The notes under the pieces: model-generated
What the model saw: only the letters and a program-made list of their open reading frames with translations
What the model was told of the DNA's origin: nothing
Database searches by the model: none
Part shown: piece by piece, positions 31,032-40,042 of the stretch
Layout: the number at the start of each line of letters is the position of its first letter
Numbering within the stretch: the stretch's first letter is position 1
Source of the DNA: Clostridia bacterium
GTDB taxonomy: Bacteria; Bacillota; Clostridia; Christensenellales; UBA1242
Direction of reading: 5' to 3'
Assembly: GCA_017453125.1 (NCBI GenBank)
Contig: JAFTKS010000001.1
Coordinates: forward strand, 1 to 64,000
DNA: 64,000 bases
Translations under genes and position numbers: made by a program

Positions 31032-32123
31032 TTAGAACTTCTCTTTTCTACGTTCCCACTTAAGATTGATATTTGGTGCAGGAGACAAATCCAGTCCAGC
31101 AAGTCCCTTGCCAGAGATTAATTGAAAATATCCCTCGCTAGCAATCATTGCACCATTATCTCCTGTAAGTGCAAGGTCTGGCAAATACAACTCAATCCCT
31201 TCCTTGTCGCATTCCTCTTCTAGTCTTTGTCTCAAATACGAATTCGCCGAAACACCACCACCAACAACAAGACTCTTACTTTTGAATTTTTTACAAGCCT
31301 TGATTGTCTTGTCAACAATCGTCTCCATTACCTGAGTTTGAACAGACGCACAAATATCCTCAACAGGAATCTTCTCTCCTTTTTGTTCCAATTTGTGCAC
31401 GTAATTAATAACACTTGTCTTGACCCCACTGAGACTAAAATCAAATGTCTTTGGACAAATCTCGTGAGTAACAAATGGTATTACGTTCTTTCCTTCCTTT
31501 GACTTTTTGTCAATAAGTACACCACCCGGATAACCAAGACCCAAACATTTTGCCACTTTGTCGTAACATTCTCCAACAGCATCATCGGTAGTAGAACCAA
31601 GAAGAGTATTCTTGTAATAATTTTCAACACGCACTAATGCAGTATGCCCACCACTCACAATCAAAGAGATAAAGGGAGGTTTCAAATCTTTGTAACAGAG
31701 ATAATTTGCACTTATATGACCTTTAATATGATTGACTGCAATCAACGGAATTTGAAGAGCATAAGCCAAAGCCTTGGCATAACTCACGCCAACCATCAGG
31801 GCACCAACAAGACCCGCACCATACGTGACAGCTATAGCATCAATATCTTCCAACTTCACATTCGCTTTCTGCAAAGACTCTTCAAGAACAGTATCCAAAG
31901 CAAGCAAATGATTCCTACTTGCAACTTCGGGAACAACCCCACCAAACCTAGCGTGAATTTCAATTTGAGTAGCAATAACATTACTCAGAATTTCTCTACC
32001 ATTTTTCACAACCGCAATACTCGTTTCGTCACAACTACTCTCAATACCTAGCACAAGAATATCTTTTTGCTTATACTCTTTCTTAAGTTTATTAAATTTT
32101 TCTTTTGCAATATCTATATACAT
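31032..32123 (-). CDS. tsaD: tRNA N6-adenosine threonylcarbamoyltransferase
   Basis: TsaD transfers the threonylcarbamoyl group to A37 of ANN-reading tRNAs, working with TsaB/TsaE. Evidence: LGIESSCDETS near the start, the metal-binding NHIKGH, ISGGHTAL in the form VSGGHTALV, and the C-terminal TGDNGAMIA. It is about 20 residues longer at the N terminus than usual (a Lys-rich helix). I take the ATG at 32123; a TTG four codons upstream is less likely. It follows prfB by 16 nt, so the two translation genes form an operon. Confidence 0.95.
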   Translation of the reverse strand: MYIDIAKEKFNKLKKEYKQKDILVLGIESSCDETSIAVVKNGREILSNVIATQIEIHARFGGVVPEVASRNHLLALDTVLEESLQKANVKLEDIDAIAVTYGAGLVGALMVGVSYAKALAYALQIPLIAVNHIKGHISANYLCYKDLKPPFISLIVSGGHTALVRVENYYKNTLLGSTTDDAVGECYDKVAKCLGLGYPGGVLIDKKSKEGKNVIPFVTHEICPKTFDFSLSGVKTSVINYVHKLEQKGEKIPVEDICASVQTQVMETIVDKTIKACKKFKSKSLVVGGGVSANSYLRQRLEEECDKEGIELYLPDLALTGDNGAMIASEGYFQLISGKGLAGLDLSPAPNINLKWERRKEKF

Positions 32124-32139
32124 ATTTTTACCCAATATA

Positions 32140-33241
32140 TTAATTTACAAGTTTCAAGAACTCAAACACAAAGTCCTTGATATTTCCATCCATTACGCCA
32201 TAAACATCACTTGTTTCAAAGTTAGTTCTATGGTCTTTTACCATTGTATATGGACAGAACACATAGCTTCGAATCTGACTACCCCATTCGATTTTCTTTG
32301 CATCTCCCTTAAGAGCCAGACTTTCTTGCATCTTTTTATCAATTTCAAGGGCGATTAATTTTGACTTTAGCATTGACATAGCGGTCTCTCTATTCTTAAT
32401 CTGCGAACGCTCTTGCTGACAAGCAACAACTATTCCTGTTGGAATATGTGTGATTCTTACCGCACTATCTGTGGTATTTACGTGCTGACCACCTGCTCCA
32501 CCACTACGATAAACGTCTATTTTCAAATCCTCAGTTCTTATATCTACACTAACGTCTTGATTAATCTCTGGCATTACTTCAACAGATGCAAAACTAGTAT
32601 GTCTTCGCTTATTACTATCAAACGGAGAAATACGCACAAGTCTATGCACACCCATTTCGCTTTTGAAATAACCATAAGCATTATCTCCCTCAACTTTAAG
32701 GGTAACACTTTTTACTCCCGCACCATCACCATCAATATAATCTTGTACGCTTACCTTAAAGCCATTTTTATCGGCAAACATTTGATACATTCTCTGAAGC
32801 ATTCCTGCCCAATCACAAGCCTCAGTTCCACCTGCTCCACTATGAATCTTTACAAGCGCATTATTATTATCATATTCGCCCGAAAGAAGAGTATTAATAT
32901 ACAATTCAAAAATCTCTTTCTTCAACAATTCAAGCGACGAATCTATATCTGATACCATACTCTCATCGCCTTCAAGTTCGCACAAAATTATATACTCAGA
33001 GATATCCTTCACCCTTCCTTCAAGTGAAGAAAGCCCCTCAACCTTTGATGTCATCACCTTCAAATCTTTATTAATCTTACTTGCAATGCTTGGATTAGTA
33101 TAAACTTCAGGTTTCAGAGACTCTTCTCTCTTTTTCTCAATCTCTATTTTTAGTGCATCTACATCAAAGACAGTCAGCAACAATTTTCAAGTTGCCGACA
33201 AGCCCTTCTAAAATTTCTTTTTGTTCATTCAATATAATCAT
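32140..33241 (-). CDS. prfB: peptide chain release factor 2, programmed +1 frameshift
   Basis: RF2 ends translation at UGA and UAA. GGAG precedes the ATG at 33241. The first 25 codons end in CTT (33169-33167) and are followed by an in-frame TGA as codon 26 (33166-33164). Shifting +1 at CTTTGA gives DVDALKIEIEKK and the rest of RF2, 366 aa in total. Codon 26 is also the position in E. coli. The body has RISPFDS with the SPF stop-recognition motif and SGGAGGQHVN with GGQ. The usual Shine-Dalgarno-like AGGGGG stimulator just before the slip site is not seen. The protein autoregulates its own synthesis through this TGA. Confidence 0.96.
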
Positions 33242-33302
33242 AATTATCTCCTATTTTTTCGATAATATTTTACTGCATTTTTCATAAAAACAAAAGCATA
33301 TT

Positions 33303-34277
33303 TCAACTTGTTTCTATTTCTCTATTATAATTATATGCCTCAACATATTTCAAAGCAAGCCTCACACTTTCTTCCAATACGTGTACACTAGTAGTATCAA
33401 GCGAAACAACCTCTCCTTCAACTTTTGCAGAAAGGATTTGCTCATAATTATAAGAACCATCTTCTCTCATTTTTGCAAATGTATTTAATTTTGAAATAAA
33501 CTTATCTCGTACATTTGGCAGATTGTAAAAAACGTCCTCTACAAACAACATATCACACGACCAAGACCAACCGGACATTGATTGTTCCACATCAAAGTTT
33601 GGTGCCATTCTAAATGAATTTGTTTTAGAATTAAACAAGACTCCGCAATTAGAATACGAATAATCCCAATCGTTTAAAATAAGTTGCCTTACCAAATATG
33701 AATAACACAAGTCCTCTACCAATTTATTTTTCAAATGTTGTAAAGTATCCTTTTTAACATTGGGACTCATTCCAAATTGTCCCTTTTGATAAACATTGTC
33801 AATAAACTCAGATACGTCCAATACTAAATCCTTATATGTTCTAAAAAAACGCATACGTTTACTTAAATTTTCCAATGTTTCAAACTCTTCATTACCGCCA
33901 ATAAAATCAAGCGACAATAGAGAATATCCACCAGGAAAATATTCTTCATTTTTTACTATTTTTTCACACACTACAGGAATATCAAAAAACTCTAGGATAC
34001 GACCTGCAATAACTTCATTAATAGAGCGTTCCAATGTAAAGCTGTCCTTCTCAAGAACAGACACCCAAGAAGGCTCGTATCCGCCAATAACAAGGTCATT
34101 ACAATACGCATCATATGCGGACGTAGGATTGTTATGTATATACTCAAAATAATCAGAAAAGTACTTACTTGAGTATTTGACAAAATTCTTCACACGAACA
34201 CCATCAATATCTTCAACATTAGGAGTTTCGTCAAAAGATGTTTTTTCAGGAACAACTCTAATTTTTTTCTTTCTCAC
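33303..34277 (-). CDS. HipA/PI3K-fold kinase-like protein (paralogue 2)
   Basis: 324 aa from a GTG at 34277 with GGAG 9 nt upstream; it overlaps the preceding gene by 20 nt. The C-terminal half has LNDWDYSYSNCGVLF followed by FRMAPNFDVE, which resembles the HipA-type kinase loops (D..D....N..vl ... aPlfD) with candidate catalytic Asp, Asn and metal-binding Asp. Overall it is a diverged paralogue of the neighbour at 34258. The N-terminal third is unlike HipA. The substrate is unknown, and a pseudo-kinase is possible because the first loop is changed (YSY). Confidence 0.6.
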   Translation of the reverse strand: MRKKKIRVVPEKTSFDETPNVEDIDGVRVKNFVKYSSKYFSDYFEYIHNNPTSAYDAYCNDLVIGGYEPSWVSVLEKDSFTLERSINEVIAGRILEFFDIPVVCEKIVKNEEYFPGGYSLLSLDFIGGNEEFETLENLSKRMRFFRTYKDLVLDVSEFIDNVYQKGQFGMSPNVKKDTLQHLKNKLVEDLCYSYLVRQLILNDWDYSYSNCGVLFNSKTNSFRMAPNFDVEQSMSGWSWSCDMLFVEDVFYNLPNVRDKFISKLNTFAKMREDGSYNYEQILSAKVEGEVVSLDTTSVHVLEESVRLALKYVEAYNYNREIETS

Positions 34278-35274
34278 AAGCAGACTCTCCTTTTTTACCA
34301 CATTCTATTTGAACTAACTTTTCTTCCACTCTAGACAAAGAAATATCTAGCATTTTTCCGTGTTCTTTGTCCAATCTAAACACAGCATTACCGCTCTTTG
34401 CATACAACAAATTATTAGAAAATCTTTTCCCCGTTAACGGAAATTTTGTATTAAACTCATAAAATTTTTTCACAAACTTCTGATAAACTTTTGGATAATA
34501 CTTCTCTACATAACCCAATAGACCATCATATCCTCTGTTTAAGTACGCGTAATCAGGAGCAAAGCACAATTCTAAGTCAAAGTTTGGTGCCATTCTTATT
34601 GTTCCCTTATCTGCATTAATAAGAACGCCCATATTGCCCTCGTGAAGGTCGTTATCTCTAAGGACTTGACTTCTAACCAAAATTGAATACACCACGTCTT
34701 CACTCAATTGAGATATCATATTGTGACATTTATTAAAATCAAAAGGTGTCTTTATTCCAAATTCTTTTTTTCTAAATATTTCAAATACTCGTTTGGATAG
34801 ACTCTTTGGAACTTCTCTTAGATCCTCAATCGAAACTCCCAATTCATCCAATGAATAAAAACGCTCTCCCGACTCTATAAAATCAAGCGACAAAACCATC
34901 AGGTTTCCATCTTCATTTTTTGCAAATGTTTCGAACGTCACAGGAACTTCAAAATAATTCAAAATTTTCCCCGCCACAACCTCAGCAACACAATCAATAA
35001 TCATCTCAGTATCTTTGCTCAAAGCACATAGAGTCTCAGGAACAACACCCTCTTTTATAATGCCATTAGCATATGACGAATAGGAGGAAGATCTCTGATT
35101 GGAAATAACATCTATATACTCAGCAAACACACTCGATGGATATCTTGCAAATTTTTTAAACCTAAGACCATCTAAATCATAACCATTGAAACTATCGGTT
35201 ATATCAAAGTCAATTCCTTCAACCGTAATTGGCTCATTTTTATTGGTACTTAAAAATCTTTCATATATAGCCAT
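34258..35274 (-). CDS. HipA/PI3K-fold kinase-like protein (paralogue 1)
   Basis: 338 aa; AGGAGGG precedes the ATG. LRDNDLHEGNMGVLI and IRMAPNFDLE have the HipA-type catalytic pattern, with Asp and Asn in the first loop and Asp in the second. There is no HipB antitoxin-like HTH gene beside it, so this is not a standard HipBA module. It is the first gene of a two-gene operon of paralogues. A protein-kinase role is inferred from motifs only. Confidence 0.6.
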   Translation of the reverse strand: MAIYERFLSTNKNEPITVEGIDFDITDSFNGYDLDGLRFKKFARYPSSVFAEYIDVISNQRSSSYSSYANGIIKEGVVPETLCALSKDTEMIIDCVAEVVAGKILNYFEVPVTFETFAKNEDGNLMVLSLDFIESGERFYSLDELGVSIEDLREVPKSLSKRVFEIFRKKEFGIKTPFDFNKCHNMISQLSEDVVYSILVRSQVLRDNDLHEGNMGVLINADKGTIRMAPNFDLELCFAPDYAYLNRGYDGLLGYVEKYYPKVYQKFVKKFYEFNTKFPLTGKRFSNNLLYAKSGNAVFRLDKEHGKMLDISLSRVEEKLVQIECGKKGESACEKEKN

Positions 35275-35493
35275 AAATCCCTCCTTTCCTTCAATATTAT
35301 CACAAACAACATTACAAAACCATCATTATTATATATTATACCATAGCAACCATTCCTTTTCAAGAGCCAGTATGACAAATGTATATTCTCATTTTAATTG
35401 CAACAGTTTTCACTTTAGAACTATGCAGGTTTTATACTTCTAGTTCTTTCTTTTTTGTGTAAAACAAGATATATAAATTCTTTTCTTTGCGTC

Positions 35494-35527
35494 CAAAAAA
35501 ACACTCAATCTTTATAAGAATGAGTGT
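35494..35527 (-). terminator. terminator
   Basis: ACACTCA (35501-35507) / TGAGTGT (35521-35527); seven T residues follow on the minus strand. It closes the gene that ends at 35534. Confidence 0.85.
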
Positions 35528-35533
35528 TGCGTG

Positions 35534-36175
35534 TTATTTTACTAAATCTTCGCTATCTTTTTTTCTTGATTTATCTTTTAATTCTACTAAATGTTTAATC
35601 GTAAAATTAGCAACTTTATAGTCTAAATCTTCTTCATTGTAATCTACAATTGAGAATTGATCACTTCCATAAGTCCCATTACCGAATTGCCCAGAAATGT
35701 TTTTGTCTCCAATAATTGTCCAATTTTCCCTTTCGTAATCGTATCCAGTATCAAATCTTCTATAAATTTGTTTTAGATCTAAATTTTTAGACATAACTAA
35801 TTCTATATCAGCATCTTTATCAAAAGACCCCCAATCTAACATTATTGAATTTTCAAAAGGTACGATTATTCTTGCCTTTTTAATCCCTTCAAAACATCCA
35901 TCACAAATTTTAACTTTGCCTACAACATAATCTTCTAATTTTTGTTTTTGCATATAAAGCATTGATTTGTACGGATTTGATTCATCAATAGATTTAATTT
36001 CAGGCTCGGCACTTTCAATTAGTTTTGGTAAAATTATGCTAACATATATCGAGTCGTTATCTGTTAAAGGAATGAATTTTTGTATTCTATTTCCAGATAC
36101 TACGAATCCATATTCTGGTTGATTTTTATCATCAAATTGAATGTACATTTTTCCACATTTTTTAGGTGTATTCAT
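35534..36175 (-). CDS. hypothetical protein (213 aa)
   Basis: Not recognised. It is soluble and acidic, with mixed alpha/beta composition; there are two isolated Cys (CDGC) but no second pair, so a zinc site is not established. AAAGGAG precedes the ATG and a terminator follows directly. The neighbours are the kinase-like pair upstream in the map and a lipoprotein gene. No function can be assigned. Confidence 0.65.
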   Translation of the reverse strand: MNTPKKCGKMYIQFDDKNQPEYGFVVSGNRIQKFIPLTDNDSIYVSIILPKLIESAEPEIKSIDESNPYKSMLYMQKQKLEDYVVGKVKICDGCFEGIKKARIIVPFENSIMLDWGSFDKDADIELVMSKNLDLKQIYRRFDTGYDYERENWTIIGDKNISGQFGNGTYGSDQFSIVDYNEEDLDYKVANFTIKHLVELKDKSRKKDSEDLVK

Positions 36176-36375
36176 TATAAATCTCCTTTAAGTATTTGAA
36201 TTATAGCATATTTATCAATACATTACAATACCCGTATTCAAATTTACTGCTATAATTTATCAGATACAACCCATTTATACTTTGTGAGAGTATAGATATA
36301 ATGTGTATATTATTTTTGTTGCATTTGATTTGAGAATGTGCCCCAGTATGACAAAATCAAGCCTAAAAACAAAAG

Positions 36376-36400
36376 AAAAAACACCCAAAGGTGTTTTTTC
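36376..36400 (-). terminator. terminator of the lipoprotein gene
   Basis: AAAAACACC (36376-36384) / GGTGTTTTT (36390-36398) around CAAAG; followed by T residues on the minus strand. Confidence 0.9.
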
Positions 36401-36403
36401 ATA

Positions 36404-36853
36404 TTATTTAGATTTCTCAAGAGTCAAGGACATCTTATAGCCACCAATTGTAACAGTATAAGATATTTTTCCTTTTTTAAACTCAAAATCTTGCGTATCT
36501 TCTGTGCCTTTGTATGTAACCCTTAAAAGGTCTCCATCCAAAGCCCAAGTACCCGCATCGCCTTCTGCTTGGTAATACGTGAAAGTATTGTCTTCATTAA
36601 AAGTCCATTTTACAACATCAAAAACCAACTTCCCAACAGCAACCTTAAGAGTCTCTCCCGCAGTTCTATCGAGAGCATTTTTTTCTTTCAATTCATTATA
36701 CTCACTCTTTGTAATGGTAGTCTCAGACCCATTAAGAGTAGTCACAACTGAAGTAACATTGTATGTTCCTGGCACTTTTGCACCACACGCAACAAGAGCA
36801 AGTGCTGGTACTAATAAGCATACCGCAAACACAAAACTCAAAATCTTTTTCAT
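36404..36853 (-). CDS. small lipoprotein
   Basis: 149 aa. The Lys-Lys N terminus, hydrophobic stretch and lipobox LVAC (Cys22-23 region) mark a lipoprotein signal peptide; the mature part should be anchored outside the membrane. The rest, with repeated short beta strands (GTWALDGDLLRVTY, FKKGKISYTV, YKMSLTLEK), looks like a lipocalin-like beta barrel of the kind seen in many Bacillota lipoproteins. GGGAGG precedes the ATG. The ligand is unknown. Confidence 0.8.
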   Translation of the reverse strand: MKKILSFVFAVCLLVPALALVACGAKVPGTYNVTSVVTTLNGSETTITKSEYNELKEKNALDRTAGETLKVAVGKLVFDVVKWTFNEDNTFTYYQAEGDAGTWALDGDLLRVTYKGTEDTQDFEFKKGKISYTVTIGGYKMSLTLEKSK

Positions 36854-37116
36854 AACTTTCCTCCCAAAAAATATCCAAAGATTTATATTTTCATTATATA
36901 GATAAAAAAATTTTTAGTCAACACAAAAAATCAATTTTTGCCTTTTTATTCAATTTTTGACTTGTTTTAGCCAAAATTTTCAACACTACAAACAAAAAAA
37001 CAACCAATTAAAAAGTAATCCCCTATTGAAATCCGCACAGAAATATGCTAAAATAGATATAATTAAAAATGTGTTGAAAAACAATTTATAACAAAACATT
37101 TATCAAATGGTGGAAT

Positions 37117-38064
37117 ATGAGAAAAGATGTTTATGAATACTTTAATAATTTAGAAAATAGCAACATTCCCAAAGATGGTGCATATATTTTGCTGACCGCA
37201 ACCGAAAAAGATGCGGGCATTAAATACAAAACAATACACACCACAAAACTAGACAAACACAAATACTACATAAAAGATACATCCAACCCAGAGATGTCTA
37301 TAGAAAACATCACTTCAAGTGAGTTATTCTCTAATTGTGGACTGCTTTGCCCTCCTATTTATCTTGCAAAGAAAGATAATCCCTATACAACAAAAACAGA
37401 ATATTATGAAGCAACAGAAGACTTGAAGTCTATCAAGAAATTCACATCTTGCTACGAAGGTCGTATCGTTTTCCCAAGATTTAAACTAAGAGAAAAGATT
37501 GAAAAAACACTAAAATCCTCTTCGGACAGGTGGGAAGACGTTCTTACAAATCCAGATATGAAAGAGGCGTTCTTACACTTTATGACCGAGGAATGTTACG
37601 AGCAGTATCTCAATATGTTCCTAATAGATATTTTAAGAACCGAAGACGATAGGCATAGCGGAAACTATTTCCTATACAAAACCCAAAAAATTGGTTCAAA
37701 TTTCGCAGGAATTATCCCTATTGACCTAGAAAGCACAATCATCTCTATGTTTGGAATTGATTCCAAAGATGCTTTTGAACAATTCGTCAAAGACCCATAT
37801 CCATCTTTTACTCCAAGACTTGCCATACAATACTCTTCACACGAAGACAATATACGAAACATTTTGGAACACTTACACAAAGGCTCATTTTCGAAAGCAA
37901 ACGTCTCTGCTCTCAAGTCTGCCCTAGAATATGATTTCCCCAAAAATTATTCTAGAATTGCAGACAAGTACAAAGCAAACAAAGACTACTGCGACAATTT
38001 CTCAGCAATAAAATACCTTTGGGAATACAATCAAGAAACACTAGGAAAAGAACTAGGAATGTAA
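37117..38064 (+). CDS. HipA/PI3K-fold kinase-like protein (third member)
   Basis: 315 aa. ILRTEDDRHSGNYFLY and GIIPIDLEST give Asp-Arg-His-x-x-Asn followed by Asp, close to the HipA/PI3K-like catalytic and metal-binding loops and less altered than in the pair at 33303-35274. There is no signal or TM segment. The ribosome binding site is weak (GGTGGA). It lies on the opposite strand, with its own terminator. Sequence similarity to the other two is limited to the motif region. Confidence 0.6.
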   Translation: MRKDVYEYFNNLENSNIPKDGAYILLTATEKDAGIKYKTIHTTKLDKHKYYIKDTSNPEMSIENITSSELFSNCGLLCPPIYLAKKDNPYTTKTEYYEATEDLKSIKKFTSCYEGRIVFPRFKLREKIEKTLKSSSDRWEDVLTNPDMKEAFLHFMTEECYEQYLNMFLIDILRTEDDRHSGNYFLYKTQKIGSNFAGIIPIDLESTIISMFGIDSKDAFEQFVKDPYPSFTPRLAIQYSSHEDNIRNILEHLHKGSFSKANVSALKSALEYDFPKNYSRIADKYKANKDYCDNFSAIKYLWEYNQETLGKELGM

Positions 38065-38106
38065 ACAAAAAACAATGGATAATTAAAAATATCCATTGTT
38101 TTTTCT
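38065..38106. terminator. bidirectional terminator
   Basis: ACAATGGATA (38072-38081) / TATCCATTGT (38090-38099), with A and T runs outside. It serves both converging genes. Confidence 0.88.
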
Positions 38107-38107
38107 T

Positions 38108-38407
38108 TTAAATCCAAGGCAATTTTTTACCACAAACAGAGCATTTTTTTGCATTCTTTGCATTATTGTGTCCACAATTTTTGCAAGCTTTATAATCCCT
38201 ATCGGTAACACCATCAAGATGCAAACAAGAATCTCCAACATTGACATCACAATTGATATGTTCCAAGCTTGAAGAATCTCTCTTTGGCTTAAGTTTTGTA
38301 CTATTTCTAGCATCTTTACCTTTTAAATCCCCTACGACACGAGTACTTATACCCATCACAAAAAAAACCATTACAAACAAACCAAAAATAATCACTGGAG
38401 TAACCAT
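38108..38407 (-). CDS. membrane-anchored zinc-ribbon protein
   Basis: 99 aa from the ATG at 38407, with GAGGG 5 nt upstream. One N-terminal TM segment (VIIFGLFVMVFFVMGIS), a basic linker, then a C-terminal ribbon CKNCGHNN...KKCSVCGKKL with two CxxC pairs. Proteins with this layout are common in Bacillota; their function is unknown. Confidence 0.75.
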   Translation of the reverse strand: MVTPVIIFGLFVMVFFVMGISTRVVGDLKGKDARNSTKLKPKRDSSSLEHINCDVNVGDSCLHLDGVTDRDYKACKNCGHNNAKNAKKCSVCGKKLPWI

Positions 38408-38443
38408 ATCAACCCTCACTATACCATATATTCTAAAATCAAC

Positions 38444-38983
38444 TTATTCATCAAATTCAAATTGAAGAATTTCACAGTTTTTCTGAGAATAACTCGCTAA
38501 ACTTCCATTTTCAGGAACACCCTGAATACAAGTCCTAATCGCCTTGCTCACACCGCCATGCGTAACAAGTACAATATTTTTATTTTTGTATTTTTCTTGT
38601 ATGTCTTTTAGAAATAAACGTATTCTCTCTATTAAATTTACAACAGTTTCCGCATCATAATAATCAGCAACAGGCGAGATCCTCCACCAATCGATATTAT
38701 CCACATCGTTTAATGACGCAAGAGTCATCTTTCCCGCTTTTCGTTCTATGATTCTATCATCGACAACAATTTCTTTCTCGCGACAATTAATTATTTGAGC
38801 AGTATGAAGAGCCCTTGTCAACGGCGACGAAATAATTATATCATAATCAATATCCCGCATATTTTCCCGCAAAGATTCTGCCTGTCTTATCCCCTCAGAA
38901 TTTATATCTTCGTCATTAAGCGAATTAATTCTGTATTGTATATTTATATCTGTCTGCCCATGCCTAACAACAAATAGTCTCAT
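38444..38983 (-). CDS. histidine phosphatase (phosphoglycerate mutase-like)
   Basis: 179 aa. RHGQT near the N terminus carries the phosphorylated His, with SSPLTRALHTA and VTHGGVSKA completing the active site of branch 1 histidine phosphatases. The substrate is not predictable. It lies 36 nt upstream of the zinc-ribbon gene on the same strand and may share its transcript. Confidence 0.88.
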   Translation of the reverse strand: MRLFVVRHGQTDINIQYRINSLNDEDINSEGIRQAESLRENMRDIDYDIIISSPLTRALHTAQIINCREKEIVVDDRIIERKAGKMTLASLNDVDNIDWWRISPVADYYDAETVVNLIERIRLFLKDIQEKYKNKNIVLVTHGGVSKAIRTCIQGVPENGSLASYSQKNCEILQFEFDE

Positions 38984-39169
38984 TACTTTTAAAATTCACC
39001 CTATATTATTAATACATAATGTTTGTAACATTATATATATTTAGTTTATCAATAAATTAACATTTGTGCAATTAAAATAATTAAGTATTGCAAGCAAAAA
39101 ACATCTAAGTATCACAATTTCAAACCAACTCGCCCAGACACCCTGTACAAGTTGCCACAATTTAACAAC

Positions 39170-39199
39170 AAAAAGTATCCTTTGAATTGGATACTTTTT
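39170..39199 (-). terminator. terminator
   Basis: AAAAAGTATCC (39170-39180) / GGATACTTTTT (39189-39199). It lies directly behind the zinc-ribbon relic at 39202-39288. Confidence 0.85.
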
Positions 39200-39201
39200 A
39201 T

Positions 39202-39288
39202 CTATTTTTTCTTTGTTTTTCGTATAGAACTACCACAGGCCTCACACGTTTTTGAATGCCCTTTATTCTGAAAATTACAATTTGGAAA
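39202..39288 (-). pseudogene. relic of a zinc-ribbon C terminus
   Basis: The minus strand reads FPNCNFQNKGHSKTCEACG followed by a short basic end and a TAG stop, next to a terminator. Immediately upstream the frame is closed by TAA, so this is only the tail of a former gene. The paired Cys residues are those of a zinc ribbon. Confidence 0.45.
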
Positions 39289-39353
39289 TTATATCATTCC
39301 AGAATCTATCTTAAACTACTTTTTTGTTCAGAATATAAAAACGTTATCCTGAA

Positions 39354-39410
39354 TTATTTCTTATCTTTTCCACAACATTGTTTGTATTTCTTACTAGAGC
39401 CACAAAAAGG
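39354..39410 (-). pseudogene. relic of a SEC-C motif
   Basis: The minus strand reads PFCGSSKKYKQCCGKDKK and then TAA. It closely matches the SecA C-terminal SEC-C end (PCGSGKKYKQCCGKDAK) encoded at 40043-40100. There is no start codon, and stops lie just upstream. It begins 38 nt behind the stop of the 178-aa gene, which may once have ended in this motif. Confidence 0.6.
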
Positions 39411-39448
39411 TAAAACTTATTTTTAGAAGTCCAAAAGATATTTCTTAA

Positions 39449-39985
39449 TTATTCCATTTCATTATCATCTTTATCCATACCTTGCTTTGCAAGAGTAAAC
39501 GAATTATCAACATATTCCTTAATTGTATTAAATATTAAAGCTGCGTTTTTTTGTTTTTTATCGCATTGTGGAAGCTTCACATATTCTGAATTAAACACCC
39601 CACTATACAATTCTTTCATCTTACCAGAATTGTCTAACCCAAATATTTGAAAATCATAATCATAATTATCCACTTTACCCATAAATTCTGCTTTAACTCT
39701 GACTAACATATGTCTTAAAGTTTTATCTTTAGCATAAGGCAACATTCCCTCAAATTCCATTCTTCCCACATCTGGACCACCTGCATAGTCATGCCATGTT
39801 TTAAACATAATTGGTTCCTGCCCATCAACACAAACAACACGAATGCCATCAGTTATGCTTTTTACACCAACCATTCCTAAATAAGTTTCTTTCAACTTTT
39901 CAAAATCTTGATATCTTTGTTGAGCATAATTTTCCTTTTCTTTTTTTTCATCAATTTTTTCTTTTAGTTCTTTAAAAACACTCAT
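39449..39985 (-). CDS. hypothetical protein downstream of secA
   Basis: 178 aa, not recognised. A Lys/Glu-rich coiled-coil N terminus (1-35) is followed by an alpha/beta region and an acidic end (DKDDNEME). AAGGAGA precedes the ATG. It lies 57 nt behind secA on the same strand. A SEC-C-like relic follows its stop, which suggests a former C-terminal metal-binding tail. It could be a SecA or ribosome associated factor, but nothing confirms this. Confidence 0.65.
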   Translation of the reverse strand: MSVFKELKEKIDEKKEKENYAQQRYQDFEKLKETYLGMVGVKSITDGIRVVCVDGQEPIMFKTWHDYAGGPDVGRMEFEGMLPYAKDKTLRHMLVRVKAEFMGKVDNYDYDFQIFGLDNSGKMKELYSGVFNSEYVKLPQCDKKQKNAALIFNTIKEYVDNSFTLAKQGMDKDDNEME

Positions 39986-40042
39986 ATTTTCTCCTTTTTA
40001 TATTATTACCTATTCTTCATTCACCTAACACAATATAAGGGA

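Noticed and set aside
33164-33166. TGA in prfB as evidence of recoded TGA or a pseudogene
   Set aside because: It sits at the conserved programmed frameshift codon, and TGA is used as an ordinary stop in other genes of the window.
35366-36357. 13-nt repeat CCAGTATGACAAA at about 35366 and 36345
   Set aside because: Only two copies without common context; may be chance in AT-rich intergenic DNA.
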